DNA from: Acidobacteriota bacterium
Lineage (GTDB): Bacteria; Actinomycetota; Acidimicrobiia; Acidimicrobiales; Microtrichaceae
DNA: 64,000 nucleotides
Reading direction: 5' to 3'
Assembly: GCA_003577145.1 (NCBI GenBank)
Contig: QEUP01000012.1
Coordinates: forward strand, 31,365 to 95,364
In this document: in pieces, positions 50,588 through 59,813 of the stretch
How positions within the stretch are numbered: position 1 is the stretch's first letter
How the letters are laid out: the number at the start of each line of letters is the position of its first letter
Notes under the pieces: generated by a model
What the model was told of the DNA's origin: nothing
Seen by the model: the letters and a program-made list of their open reading frames with translations, nothing else
Databases searched by the model: none
Translations under genes and position numbers: made by a program

Positions 50588-52575
50588 CAGCTGACCCCCC
50601 CCATCGGCCCCATCCCGCCCGGACCGAGCGGGTTGACGGTCGCCTCGATGCCCTCGAGGAGGCCACGGCTGCGCGTGGCCTCGATCTCGCGTTCGAGCCC
50701 GTCCGGCGCTTCGTCGTCTCCCGGCTCGTCCTCGGCATGTGCCAGCACTTGGGCGTAACGTGGTTCGCCGGCCATGAGCGACGAGTGGGATCCCGATGCC
50801 ACGACCCGGCCGCCTTCCATCAACACCACCCTGTCGGCCAGGCTGATGGTCGAGAGGCGGTGCGCGATCACGATGGTCGTCCGCCCCTTCAGCAGGTTGC
50901 GCAAGGCATCGTGAATCGCCTCTTCGACATGCACGTCGATGGCGCTGGTCGCATCATCGAGGATCAGGATCCGCGGATTCACGAGCAGCGTCCGGGCAAT
51001 GGCGATCCTTTGACGCTGGCCGCCGGAGAGCGTGTAGCCGCGTTCGCCGATGATCGTGTCGTAACCGTCGCTCAACTGCTCGATGAACCCGTGGGCCTGC
51101 GCCGATCGTGCAGCGGCGACGACCTCGTCCCGGTCGGCGTCGGGTCGTCCGTAGGCGATGTTGTCGTGAATCGAGGTCGAGAACAGGAAGGGCTCATCGA
51201 GGACCAGCCCCACGTTCGCCCGCAGGCTGGCCAGTTGGAGCTGACGCACGTCAACGCCGTCCACCGACACGTGGCCGGTGCGGACGTCGTAGAAGCGGGG
51301 AAGGAGGCGGGCGATGGTTGACTTACCGCAGCCGGTTCGTCCGACGATGGCCACGGTCTCTCCCGGCTCGATGTGGAGCTCGAGACCGTCGAGCACGGCC
51401 GGCCCTTCTCCATAACCGAACACCACCCCCTCGAAGTCGACGCGCCCTGCGGGCTCGTCGAGCACCACGGGATCCACGGGGTCGACTATGTCGGGCTTTT
51501 CGTCGAGGATCTCGAAGATCCTCTCGGCGGACGCTCTCGCCCGCTGGCCGAGCATCATGAAGAAGCCCAGGAGCCTGAAGGGCGCCTGGAGCATGAGGAT
51601 GTAGGCGTTGAAGGCGACGATGGTGCCCAGCGACAGGCGCCCCTCGATCACGAGCCAGCCACCGTAGAGCAGGACGAGTGCTATACCCACCCGCGGCAGG
51701 TTCTCCATGATCGGCGCGTGGTGAGCACGAGCCAGGACCTGACGAACCATCGCCCACTGGAGCTTCTGGGCTGCGCGCCCCAGCAGCTTCACCTGCTGTC
51801 CCTCAGCAGCAAACGACTTCACGACCCTGACGCCGGTCACGTTCTCCTCGACGATCGTCGCCACATCGGCGAGCCTGGACTGGACGATCCAAGACAGCGG
51901 GAAGATGTAGTTGCGGAGCCGGACTCCGACGAGGTAGACGCCGGGGAGGGCGAAGATGGCCAACAGGGTCAGCACGACGTTGATGCTGAGCATGAAGGCC
52001 AAGGCGATGACGAAGCTGAGCAGGCTCATTGCCATCAGGGGCGCGAAGGCGAGGTACATCTGGACAGAGCGGATGTCTGAGTTCGCCCGCGAGATGACCT
52101 GACCCGACTGGATGCGGTCGTAGAACGAGAACGAGAGGCGGGTCAGGTGCTCATAGATGATGGCCCGCAGGTCGTAATCGATCTTGTAGGCCATGGAGTA
52201 GAGCCCGTATCGGTAGGCGAACGCGAAGGCGCCCCTCGTCAGGCCGAGCGCGACCAGCGCCCAGATGAACGGCGTCAGCTCCCGGGAGCGACTGTCGAGG
52301 GCTTGATCGATCGTCGAGCGAATGACCGCCGGAACCGCGAGCTGGGCGGTGAGGGCTATGAAGGCGGCCGCAACGGAGACTCCGAACAGGAGCCGGTGCC
52401 GCTTGATGACCGGCCCGAGGCGCCGGACCCAGCCCCGCGCGGCGTCGGGGCTGATCGTGACGCCGGGGCTGGTGTAGCGCGGCGTGACGCCCACGGGCTC
52501 GAACCTGTCATCCGGAGCGGCCGGATCGCTCAACTGGGCATCGTCAGCCGCGGAGGCAGGGGCCGTCGTGGTCAA
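50587..52575 (-). CDS. ABC exporter half-transporter, degenerate ATP site
   Basis: The 662-residue protein has the same layout as its partner, with Walker A GRTGCGKST and signature LSGGQRQRIAIART. In Walker B (ILILDDATSAID) the catalytic glutamate is replaced by Asp, which is typical of the non-hydrolysing side of heterodimeric exporters. The start is TTG at 52575, overlapping the MarR stop by 4 bp (TTGA). It precedes its partner and follows marR, so all three genes are one operon. Confidence 0.88.
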   Translation of the reverse strand: MTTTAPASAADDAQLSDPAAPDDRFEPVGVTPRYTSPGVTISPDAARGWVRRLGPVIKRHRLLFGVSVAAAFIALTAQLAVPAVIRSTIDQALDSRSRELTPFIWALVALGLTRGAFAFAYRYGLYSMAYKIDYDLRAIIYEHLTRLSFSFYDRIQSGQVISRANSDIRSVQMYLAFAPLMAMSLLSFVIALAFMLSINVVLTLLAIFALPGVYLVGVRLRNYIFPLSWIVQSRLADVATIVEENVTGVRVVKSFAAEGQQVKLLGRAAQKLQWAMVRQVLARAHHAPIMENLPRVGIALVLLYGGWLVIEGRLSLGTIVAFNAYILMLQAPFRLLGFFMMLGQRARASAERIFEILDEKPDIVDPVDPVVLDEPAGRVDFEGVVFGYGEGPAVLDGLELHIEPGETVAIVGRTGCGKSTIARLLPRFYDVRTGHVSVDGVDVRQLQLASLRANVGLVLDEPFLFSTSIHDNIAYGRPDADRDEVVAAARSAQAHGFIEQLSDGYDTIIGERGYTLSGGQRQRIAIARTLLVNPRILILDDATSAIDVHVEEAIHDALRNLLKGRTTIVIAHRLSTISLADRVVLMEGGRVVASGSHSSLMAGEPRYAQVLAHAEDEPGDDEAPDGLEREIEATRSRGLLEGIEATVNPLGPGGMGPMGGVS

Positions 52576-53021
52576 GACGTGGTCCCTTGCTGCACCGCGC
52601 CGGCGCGCCGGCGTCGAGCCTTGTCGAGGGCCGTTCCGAGGTAGCGGAGCCCCGCTGTCACCGAGGCCGCCTGCTCGGGCTCGAGCTCAGCGAGAACCTG
52701 GTCCAGCCATTGCTGGATCTGCCTATCGGCGTGGCGCAGCGCCGTCTCGCCGGCCGGCGTCAACGTGTGGGTCACCCTCCGGCGATCGCGCTCGTCTTGC
52801 GCCCGTGCCACCCAGCCCCGGCTCACGAGACCGTCTACGAGGGCGGTTACGGTCGGGCGGCTGACGTCGAGGTTCCCGGCAAGGGTCGACGCACCGTGCT
52901 CGCCTTCGGCGAGGAACGCCAGCATCCGGTATTGGGGCAGGGAGATCTCCAGCTCCGCGAGGGACAGTTCGAGGACCTTCGCCAAGCGGGCAGCGGCCCT
53001 CCCGGCGCCGGCGCTGATCAT
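52572..53021 (-). CDS. MarR-family transcriptional regulator
   Basis: The 149-residue protein has the winged-helix core ISLPQYRMLAFLAEGEHGASTLAGNLDVSRPTVTALVDGLVSRGWVARAQDERDRRRVTHTLTPAG, which includes the recognition helix and the DxRD wing. The dimer helix follows at the C-terminus. It probably represses its own operon with the ABC exporter and releases on binding a substrate. The start is ATG 53021, and an AT-rich inverted repeat lies just upstream. Confidence 0.88.
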   Translation of the reverse strand: MISAGAGRAAARLAKVLELSLAELEISLPQYRMLAFLAEGEHGASTLAGNLDVSRPTVTALVDGLVSRGWVARAQDERDRRRVTHTLTPAGETALRHADRQIQQWLDQVLAELEPEQAASVTAGLRYLGTALDKARRRRAGAVQQGTTS

Positions 53022-53062
53022 TCCGCGCCCGCTCTCCGGCGCCGACGGCGACGTACCCCGGC

Positions 53063-53099
53063 AGTTGATTTGATAGCCACATCATTAGTCAATCTAACT
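53063..53099 (-). promoter_or_regulatory. AT-rich inverted repeats upstream of marR, candidate operator
   Basis: AGTTGATT (53063-53070) and AATCTAACT (53091-53099) form an imperfect inverted repeat, and TTAG-N5-CTAA (53085-53097) lies inside. The region is AT-rich in a GC-rich neighbourhood and lies between the divergent marR and CNNM genes. A MarR dimer bound here could control the operon. Confidence 0.45.
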
Positions 53100-53188
53100 A
53101 TTGTCGGACCTCGCAACTGCTTTGTCCTGTCGCATCAGCGGGGGGGCGGTAACATCAAGGCCCGCATGTCGCTGCCTGGAGTGAAGCG

Positions 53189-54499
53189 ATAGAAACCGCT
53201 CTCGGCCTACTCCTGGTCATCGTCCTCGTCGTCGCCAACGGCTTCTTCGTCGCGTCCGAGTTCGCCATCGTGGCCGTCGATCGCTCGAGCATCGTGACCG
53301 AAGCCTCACAGGGCCGGCGACGGGCCCGCGTGGCCCTGTCGGTGCTGCAGCGGCTTTCCTTTCACCTGTCCGGGGCGCAGCTGGGCATAACCATCTCGTC
53401 GCTGGTGCTCGGGTTCGTCGCCGAGCCCGCGATAGCGGAGCTCATCGAGCCGGCCATCGACCCCTTGTTCGGCTCGGGGCGGGCGCTGGCGATCTCCATC
53501 GTCCTTGCCCTGGCACTGGCGACGGCCTTCCAGATGGTCGTCGGCGAGCTGATACCCAAGAACTTCGCGATAGCCCGCCCGAAATCGAGCGCCCTGGCGC
53601 TCGCCGGAGCCCTCCGGCTGCACAACACCGTGTTCAAGCCCCTGATCAGCGTCCTCAACGGATCGGCGAACTGGCTGGTGCGGCGATTCGGCATCGAGCC
53701 GAGCGAGGAGCTCATCACCGTCCGAACCCGGCAGGAACTGGAAGCGCTCATCCGGTCATCGGGCCGTGAAGGGACCATTGCCGCCGACGACGTCGATCTC
53801 CTGACCCGGACGATCCGCTTCAGCGAGAAGACCGCCGATGACGTGATGATCCCGCGGGTCGCCATCACCGCGCTGCCACAGGACGCAACCGCCGGGGACC
53901 TCGTGGAGCTGTCCGGCGACACGGGGTACTCGCGATTTCCGGTCTTCGGGCGCGACCTCGACGACATCGTCGGTGTCGTGCACGTCAAGAGCGTGTACCG
54001 GCTGCCGCCCGAGGCGTGGAGCACCAGATCGGTCAGCGAGTTGATGAGCGAGGCGCGAGCTGTACCGGAATACCTCGATCTCGAGCCGGTGCTGGCCGAC
54101 CTGCGGGCCTCGGGCGGCCACATGGCGGTGGTGGTGGACGAGTACGGCGGTACTGCCGGGATCATCACCCTCGAAGACGTCCTCGAGGAGTTGGTGGGTG
54201 AGATCGCCGATGAGCACGATCCCCTCGGGGTGGAACGGAGCGTGGTTGCGTGGGATTCGTCGTTCATCGTGCCCGGCAACCTCCATCCGGACGAGGTGAC
54301 AGAAGCCAGCGGCTTCGCCATGCCCAAAGGCGAGTTCGAGACGCTCGCAGGCTTCGTCCTCGAGCGGCTCGGCCACATCCCGGAGGTGGGCGAGAGGTTC
54401 GAGTACGAGGGCTGGACCGTCGAGGTGCTGGAAGCGACACCCCGGAGGATCGTCACGCTGCGGCTCGAAAGACCTGCGGCGCACGGCGGGGAACCATGA
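53189..54499 (+). CDS. CNNM/CorC-type transporter with CBS pair, apparent ATA start
   Basis: The 436-residue protein has an N-terminal DUF21 membrane domain, a CBS pair (MSEARAVPEYLDLEPVLADLRASGGHMAVVVDEYGG) and a CorC_HlyC C-terminal domain (VERLG-like tail after FVLERLGHIPEVGERFEYEG). The first membrane helix (TALGLLLVIVLVVANGFF) is encoded from 53195, but no ATG, GTG or TTG precedes it in frame back to a stop at 53150. An ATA at 53189, 7 nt after GGAG, is where ATG would be expected. Starting at GTG 53270 instead would delete the first helix. Either a rare ATA start or a sequence change is likely. Confidence 0.75.
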   Translation: METALGLLLVIVLVVANGFFVASEFAIVAVDRSSIVTEASQGRRRARVALSVLQRLSFHLSGAQLGITISSLVLGFVAEPAIAELIEPAIDPLFGSGRALAISIVLALALATAFQMVVGELIPKNFAIARPKSSALALAGALRLHNTVFKPLISVLNGSANWLVRRFGIEPSEELITVRTRQELEALIRSSGREGTIAADDVDLLTRTIRFSEKTADDVMIPRVAITALPQDATAGDLVELSGDTGYSRFPVFGRDLDDIVGVVHVKSVYRLPPEAWSTRSVSELMSEARAVPEYLDLEPVLADLRASGGHMAVVVDEYGGTAGIITLEDVLEELVGEIADEHDPLGVERSVVAWDSSFIVPGNLHPDEVTEASGFAMPKGEFETLAGFVLERLGHIPEVGERFEYEGWTVEVLEATPRRIVTLRLERPAAHGGEP

Positions 54500-55596
54500 T
54501 CCCGGGCCACGCGGTCTTGGCCTCTTCTGCCCAGGGCTTCTCGGGGTGGGCGCTGGCGGCAGCAGCAGTCCTGTTGCTGGCGAATGCCTTCTTCGTGGCT
54601 GTCGAGTTCGCGGTGGTGGCTGCCCGGCGAACGAGGATCGAGCCGCTGGCCGACCAGGGTGACCGGCGGGCGCGAGCGGCGTTGAGATCGCTCACGGATC
54701 TCAACGTGCAGCTCGCGGGCGCTCAGCTGGGCATCACCATGGCTTCGCTGGGCCTCGGGTTCGTGGCCGAGCCGGCTGTGGGAAGCCTCGTCGAGTCCGC
54801 AGTCGGGCGGTTCTGGGATCTTCCGGAAACGGCGCTCAGGACGATCAGCTTCGTGCTCGCGCTGACGATCGTCGTCTACCTGCACATGGTCGTGGGCGAG
54901 ATGGTGCCGAAGAACCTGGCGATAGCCAATCCCGAACGGTCGTTGCTGCGCTTGGCCCTTCCCAACCGGATCTACCTCTTCGTGTTCGGCCCCGTCGTCC
55001 GGGTTCTGACCGTGCTCGGCAACGCGGGAGTGCGCGCCCTCGGCATCGAGCCCGCCGACGAACTGCGCAGCGCCCACACGACCGCGGAACTGGCGTACAT
55101 GGTCGAGGAGTCGCACGAAAAAGGGCTCATAGCGGCGGGGGAGCGCAAGCTGTTGAGCAGCGCGCTCGGGTTCGGGGCGCGCACGGCCGGGTCGGCGATG
55201 GTCCCACGTCAGGAGATCGTCGCCGTCTCCCGCACCGCCACCGTCGCCGCCACCGAGGACTTGATTCGCCAGTCCGGCCACAGCCGCATCCTGGTCACCG
55301 ATGACGGGATCGAACACGTCCTGGGGTTCGTGCACGCCAAGGACCTCCTGGGGCTTCCCGACGACGCGAAGGATCTGCCGTTGCCGAGTGCGGTGCTCAG
55401 ATTGATGTTGAGCGTCTCCCCGGAACGGCCACTGGCCGAGGTGCTCGTCGCCATGCGCACGTCGCGCCGTCACCTGGCGCTGGTCGTCGACTCCACCGGC
55501 ACGACCGCCGGGCTGCTCTCGCTCGAAGACATCCTGGAGCGCCTGGTCGGCGACATCGTCGACGAGTACGACCGGCGAACAGCCGCTGGCCCGTAG
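54496..55596 (+). CDS. CNNM/CorC-type transporter with CBS pair, short form
   Basis: The 366-residue paralogue begins MIPGHAVLASSAQGFSGWAL and has the DUF21 domain (NAFFVAVEFAVVAARRTRIE, VVGEMVPKNLAIANP) and CBS motifs (SGHSRILVTDDGIEHVLGFVH, RHLALVVDSTGTTAGLLSLED). It stops shortly after the second CBS and lacks the CorC_HlyC domain of its upstream neighbour. The ATG overlaps the stop of that gene by 4 bp (ATGA), so the two may form a heterodimer. Magnesium or other cation export is the likely role. Confidence 0.86.
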   Translation: MIPGHAVLASSAQGFSGWALAAAAVLLLANAFFVAVEFAVVAARRTRIEPLADQGDRRARAALRSLTDLNVQLAGAQLGITMASLGLGFVAEPAVGSLVESAVGRFWDLPETALRTISFVLALTIVVYLHMVVGEMVPKNLAIANPERSLLRLALPNRIYLFVFGPVVRVLTVLGNAGVRALGIEPADELRSAHTTAELAYMVEESHEKGLIAAGERKLLSSALGFGARTAGSAMVPRQEIVAVSRTATVAATEDLIRQSGHSRILVTDDGIEHVLGFVHAKDLLGLPDDAKDLPLPSAVLRLMLSVSPERPLAEVLVAMRTSRRHLALVVDSTGTTAGLLSLEDILERLVGDIVDEYDRRTAAGP

Positions 55597-55710
55597 CAGT
55601 TCCACTGAAGCTGCTCTGGGACACTGCTCCGCGCCGGGCGCGACCCTTCGAGCCGCCCTTCGAGCCGGGAAACACGAAGTCCGGTGGACTCTCGCCACTA
55701 TGGTGAGGCG

Positions 55711-56676
55711 ATGGCGGGGGATCTCGACGAACTGCTGACCGAAGCCCTGCGGAACCGCCTCAACTCCAGGATCGAGGTGCGCGAGCTGGCGCGGCTCTCC
55801 GGAGGGGCATCGCGGGAGACCTGGTCCTTCGTGCTCGTGGACGGTGACGCGAGTACGAAGCTCGTCCTGCAACGGGAGCGGCCGGGTGGAATGCGCACGT
55901 CAGGCGGCATGGCCACCGAGGTTGCCCTGCTGCGGGCCGCGATGGAGCGCGGGGTGCCGGTTCCGCGGCTGGTTGCATCCGACGATGGGCGCAGCGATCT
56001 GGACGCTCCGTTCATGGTGCTCGAACACATCGACGGCGAGACGATCGCCCGCCGGATCCTTCGTGACCCTGAGCTCGCCGGTGCCCGCCGGTTGCTCGGG
56101 CGTCAGCTCGGCATCGCACTTGCACGCATACACAGCATCGATGTGCAGAGCATTCCGGGGTTGCCCGACATCGACCAGGTAGTCCAGTTCCGTGACCTCG
56201 TGGATGTCTTGGGTGAGCCCCACCCGACCTTCGAGCTGGCATTCCGGTGGCTCGAGCAGAACCGGCCTCCGCGCGGGCGCAGCACCATCGTGCACGGCGA
56301 CTACCGCCTCGGGAACTTCATCGTCGGCCCGGAAGGCCTGCGCGCCGTTCTCGACTGGGAGCTGGCCCACGTGGGTGACCCCATCGAGGACATCGGCTGG
56401 GTCTGCGCCAAGGCGTGGAGGTTTGGAGGTGAGGGCAGGGTCGCAGGACTGGCCACCCTCGAGGATCTGCTCGAGGGCTATGCCGAGGAGTCGGGTTGCA
56501 GCGTCGAAGCCGACACCGTTCACTGGTGGGAGGTCCTGGCCACTCTGAAATGGGGTGTGATGTGCATAGTGCAGGCGTCGACCCACCTGCACGGCCTGAC
56601 GCGCTCGGTCGAGCTGGCAGCCATCGGCCGCCGGACCTGTGAGACCGAGCACGACCTCTTGGAGCTGCTGCCCTGA
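55711..56676 (+). CDS. APH/ACAD10-type phosphotransferase
   Basis: The 321-residue kinase-fold protein has FVLVDGDASTKLVLQRERPGG, with the ATP-binding lysine, IVHGDYRLGNFIV, the HGDxxxxN catalytic loop, and LDWELAHVGDP for metal binding. This is the aminoglycoside-phosphotransferase family version found next to acyl-CoA dehydrogenases (ACAD10-like), so an acyl or hydroxyacyl substrate is more likely than an antibiotic. The ATG at 55711 follows GGTGAGG. It is followed by the DUF6285 gene after 45 bp. Confidence 0.8.
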   Translation: MAGDLDELLTEALRNRLNSRIEVRELARLSGGASRETWSFVLVDGDASTKLVLQRERPGGMRTSGGMATEVALLRAAMERGVPVPRLVASDDGRSDLDAPFMVLEHIDGETIARRILRDPELAGARRLLGRQLGIALARIHSIDVQSIPGLPDIDQVVQFRDLVDVLGEPHPTFELAFRWLEQNRPPRGRSTIVHGDYRLGNFIVGPEGLRAVLDWELAHVGDPIEDIGWVCAKAWRFGGEGRVAGLATLEDLLEGYAEESGCSVEADTVHWWEVLATLKWGVMCIVQASTHLHGLTRSVELAAIGRRTCETEHDLLELLP

Positions 56677-56721
56677 CCAGGGGAGGCGGGGGCAAAGCGT
56701 GAACCGGGAGCCCGAGTCCAC

Positions 56722-57063
56722 ATGAGCGCGCCGCACGACCGACCGACCGTCGTGGAGCTGGTGGAGGCGGTCCGCGAGTACCTGGAGAGCGACGTGCTCG
56801 ACAGGACCGAAGGACGGGTGCGGTTCCATGCCCGGGTCGCGATCAACGTTCTCGGCATGGTCGAGCGCGAGATCCAACTCGGACCCGACATGGCGATGCG
56901 CCAGCAGCACCGGCTGAACGAGCTCGGCTACGCCGATGAGCGGGAGTTGGCCGTCGCCATCCGGCGGGGCGACCTCGACCAACGCTACCGGGAGGTCAAA
57001 GCAGCCATCCGTGAGTCCGTCGAGGACAAGCTGAGGGTGGCCAATCCCGACTACCTCGACTAG
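56722..57063 (+). CDS. DUF6285 protein
   Basis: The 113-residue protein reads PTVVELVEAVREYLESDVLDRTEGRVRFHARVAINVLGMVEREI, the recognisable DUF6285 core, and is rich in charged helices. DUF6285 genes commonly follow ACAD10-type phosphotransferases, as here, but the function is not known. Its stop overlaps the convergent fabI stop by 4 bp. Confidence 0.75.
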   Translation: MSAPHDRPTVVELVEAVREYLESDVLDRTEGRVRFHARVAINVLGMVEREIQLGPDMAMRQQHRLNELGYADERELAVAIRRGDLDQRYREVKAAIRESVEDKLRVANPDYLD

Positions 57064-57827
57064 GCGCCCATGGCGTGGTATCCGCCGTCGACGTGGAGCA
57101 GTTCGCCGGTGGTCTGGGGGAACCAGTCCGACAGCAGCGCCACGCACGCCTTGGCCACCCCGGAGTTGTCGCGCAGGCTCCATCCGAGCGGTGCTCGCTG
57201 GTCCCAGGTCTCCTCCCAGTCGCTGAAGTCGGCGATCGCCTTGGACGCCATCGTCTTGATCGGTCCTGCCGAGACCAGGTTGACACGGATCTTCCGGGGC
57301 CCGAGCGTGCGTGCCAGGTAGCGCGAGGTGGACTCCAGGGCTGACTTGGCGACCCCCATCCAGTTGTATTCGGGGAAGGCGAGCGTCGAGTCGAAATCGA
57401 GACCGACGATGCTCCCGCCGTCGGGCATGCAAGGGATCACGACGTCGGCGAGGGTCTTGAGCGAGTAGGCGGACACGTGAATGGCTGTGGCGACGTCCTC
57501 CCAGGGGGCCTCCATGAAGGGGTTGGCGATGCACGATGGCGGCGCGAAGCCGATCGAATGGAGAGCACCGTCGATGCGCCCGTAGTCCTCGGCGAGGGTG
57601 GTCCTCAACGCCTCGGCGTGCTCCCGGACCGAGACGTCGAGCTCGTGGACAGGAGGGGGTCCTTCGAGCTTCTTGGCCGTCCGCTGGGTGATCGAGAGCG
57701 CTCTGCCGGCCCCTGTGAGGACGACCTCGGCCCCCTCGGCCTGAGCCAGGCGAGCGGTGGCGAAGGCGAGCGACGCCTCCGTGAGCACTCCGGTGATGAG
57801 CAGGCGCTTGCCGTCGAGCATTCCCAT
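57060..57827 (-). CDS. fabI: Enoyl-ACP reductase (FabI/InhA type)
   Basis: The 255-residue short-chain reductase has GKRLLITGVLTEASLAFATA for NAD binding, and the catalytic pair Tyr154 and Lys161 in FPEYNWMGVAKSALES, the spacing of InhA. NLVSAGPIKTMASKAI also matches InhA-type enzymes. It makes the last reduction in fatty acid elongation. The Gly-rich GGSIVGLDFDSTLAFPEYNW is typical of the actinobacterial subgroup. It is divergent from the F420 reductase gene. Confidence 0.9.
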   Translation of the reverse strand: MGMLDGKRLLITGVLTEASLAFATARLAQAEGAEVVLTGAGRALSITQRTAKKLEGPPPVHELDVSVREHAEALRTTLAEDYGRIDGALHSIGFAPPSCIANPFMEAPWEDVATAIHVSAYSLKTLADVVIPCMPDGGSIVGLDFDSTLAFPEYNWMGVAKSALESTSRYLARTLGPRKIRVNLVSAGPIKTMASKAIADFSDWEETWDQRAPLGWSLRDNSGVAKACVALLSDWFPQTTGELLHVDGGYHAMGA

Positions 57828-57925
57828 TGTCGTGTACCTCGGTGATCGGTGGTGTTCCCGCCATGAGTCGTACCGACCGACCCGGATGGCGCCGCGGAGG
57901 TTACCTCACGGTATCGTTGGAGGCC

Positions 57926-58582
57926 GTGAGAATCGGGATACTAGGCGGGACAGGTCCTGCGGGGAACGCCCTGGCCGCACGGCTGGCCTCAGTCGGCTTC
58001 GAGGTCGTGATCGGGTCGCGATCGAAGTACCGCGCCATGGAGGCGCGTGACACGCTCCTGCAGAGGTGGCACGGGCGCGAGCTCACCATCGGCGCGGGCG
58101 ACAACGAGATGGCCAGCGACACCGATGTCGTCGTTGTCGCCACGCCGTGGGATGCCGCAGCCGCAACAGCGGAATCGGTCTCGCAGCAGCTTCGGGGGAA
58201 GGTGGTCATCTCGATGGCCAACGCATTGGCCAAGGTGGGACGAGAGTTCCAGCCGCTCGTCCCGCCCCGCGGATCCGTTGCGGCCTCCGTCCAGGCGGCC
58301 CTTCCGCAGTCGCAGGTGGCCGCGGCCCTGCACCACGTTCCCGCCAAGGAGCTGGGCGATCTCGACGGGCCGATCGAGAGCGACGTGTTGATCTGCAGCG
58401 ATCACCCTTCGGCGACCAGCACCACCATCGACATCGTCGGGAAGATCCCGAACATCAGGCCACTTGATGCAGGCGAGCTCTCCAACGCCGCGCCCATCGA
58501 GGCTTTCGCCGCCGTCCTGCTCCAGCTCAACGTGAAATACCGGACGCGCGTGGCTGTGAGGTTCACCGGGCTCGAGACCTGA
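57926..58582 (+). CDS. NADPH-dependent F420 reductase
   Basis: The 218-residue protein begins VRIGILGGTGPAGNALAARLASVGFEVVIGSR, the Rossmann motif of NADPH:F420 oxidoreductases, and includes DVVVVATPWDAAAATAES and VAALHHVPAKELGDLD. It moves hydride between F420 and NADPH. GTG 57926 follows GGAGG closely; longer upstream reading has no family sequence. It is divergent from fabI, and fits with cofD in this window. The N-terminus matches family members well. Confidence 0.85.
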   Translation: MRIGILGGTGPAGNALAARLASVGFEVVIGSRSKYRAMEARDTLLQRWHGRELTIGAGDNEMASDTDVVVVATPWDAAAATAESVSQQLRGKVVISMANALAKVGREFQPLVPPRGSVAASVQAALPQSQVAAALHHVPAKELGDLDGPIESDVLICSDHPSATSTTIDIVGKIPNIRPLDAGELSNAAPIEAFAAVLLQLNVKYRTRVAVRFTGLET

Positions 58583-58606
58583 AGTCCCAGCCCGGTGCCG
58601 CCTGCC

Positions 58607-59737
58607 ATGACCGGACCGATGATGCTCTACGACACAGCCCGCCAGGACATCGTGGCGTTCGAGCCCGGGCGTATCGTCACCATGTACACGTGCGGGATCA
58701 CCCCGTACGATTCCACCCACGTAGGTCACGCGGCGACCTACATCACCTACGACATCCTGCAGCGCCGGCTCCGCGATCGCGGCTTCGAGACCCGCTGCGT
58801 GCGGAACATCACCGACGTCGACGACGACATCCTCCGCCGGGCCCGTGAGCTGGGCGTCCACTACCTCGACCTCGCCGCTGCCGAGACGGCTCGCTTCGAT
58901 GCGGACATGGTCACGTTGGGCGTGCTGGAGTGCTGGAGCGAGCCTCGGGCCACCAGCGCCATCGCCGACATCCGGGGCTTCATCGGAATGGTCCTCGATC
59001 AGGGGTTTGCCTACGAGTCGGGGGGTGGCGTGTACTTCGACGTCGGCGCCTTTCCCCGTTTCGGTGATCTGAGCCATTACGGTCGCGACGAGATGCTCGC
59101 CCTGGCGGCCGAGCGCGGCGGCAACCCCGAGGACCCGCACAAGCGCGATCCACTCGATTTCGTGTTGTGGCAGCCCGCCGCCCCCGACGAGCCGTCCTGG
59201 GAGTCCCTGTGGGGTCCGGGCCGGCCGGGCTGGCACATCGAGTGCTCCGCCCTGGCACTGCGGGAACTCGGTACGACGATCGACCTGCATGGCGGGGGAA
59301 CCGACTTGATCTTCCCGCATCACGAGTGTGAAGCGGCGCAGTCGGAAGCGGCTACGGGAGAGCGCTTCGTCCGCCACTGGATGCATCAGGCCATGGTGCG
59401 CAAGGACGGCGAGAAGATGTCCAAGTCGCTCGGCAACCTCGTGTTCGTCTCGGATCTGGCCAAGTCCCACGATCCGCGGGCCATCCGACTGGCGGTCACC
59501 AGCCACCACTACCGGGACTCCTGGGAGTGGAGTGAGGACGTGATGGAGACCGCGGACCGACGGCTCGACCGTTGGGTGGGTGCGGGGCAGGGTTCCGGAG
59601 CCGTTGACGAGGTCCGTCGGGCTCTCGACGACGACCTGGACACGGTGTGGGCGGTGGCGGCGATCGACGACGCTGTCGAGCGAGGAGAGGGTGTGTCATC
59701 GGCGGCATCGCTCCTGGGCGTCGATCTCGTCGACTGA
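58607..59737 (+). CDS. mshC: L-cysteine:1D-myo-inosityl 2-amino-2-deoxy-alpha-D-glucopyranoside ligase
   Basis: The 376-residue protein joins cysteine to GlcN-Ins in mycothiol synthesis. It has MYTCGITPYDSTHVGHAATYITYD, in which the CGITPYD and HAATY variants set MshC apart from CysRS. DLIFPHHECEAAQSEAATG, with zinc ligands, and KMSKSLGNLVFVSDL follow. ATG 58607 is used; GTG 58595 and ATG 58619 are possible. No clear ribosome site is visible. It lies between the F420 reductase and an acyltransferase gene. Confidence 0.85.
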   Translation: MTGPMMLYDTARQDIVAFEPGRIVTMYTCGITPYDSTHVGHAATYITYDILQRRLRDRGFETRCVRNITDVDDDILRRARELGVHYLDLAAAETARFDADMVTLGVLECWSEPRATSAIADIRGFIGMVLDQGFAYESGGGVYFDVGAFPRFGDLSHYGRDEMLALAAERGGNPEDPHKRDPLDFVLWQPAAPDEPSWESLWGPGRPGWHIECSALALRELGTTIDLHGGGTDLIFPHHECEAAQSEAATGERFVRHWMHQAMVRKDGEKMSKSLGNLVFVSDLAKSHDPRAIRLAVTSHHYRDSWEWSEDVMETADRRLDRWVGAGQGSGAVDEVRRALDDDLDTVWAVAAIDDAVERGEGVSSAASLLGVDLVD

Positions 59738-59813
59738 TGCAAGCCGGGCCAGCCTGGGGCAGTATGGAAACCGTCGACGTCCTGAACGGTCTCCGAGATC
59801 CAGGGGGAGCGCG

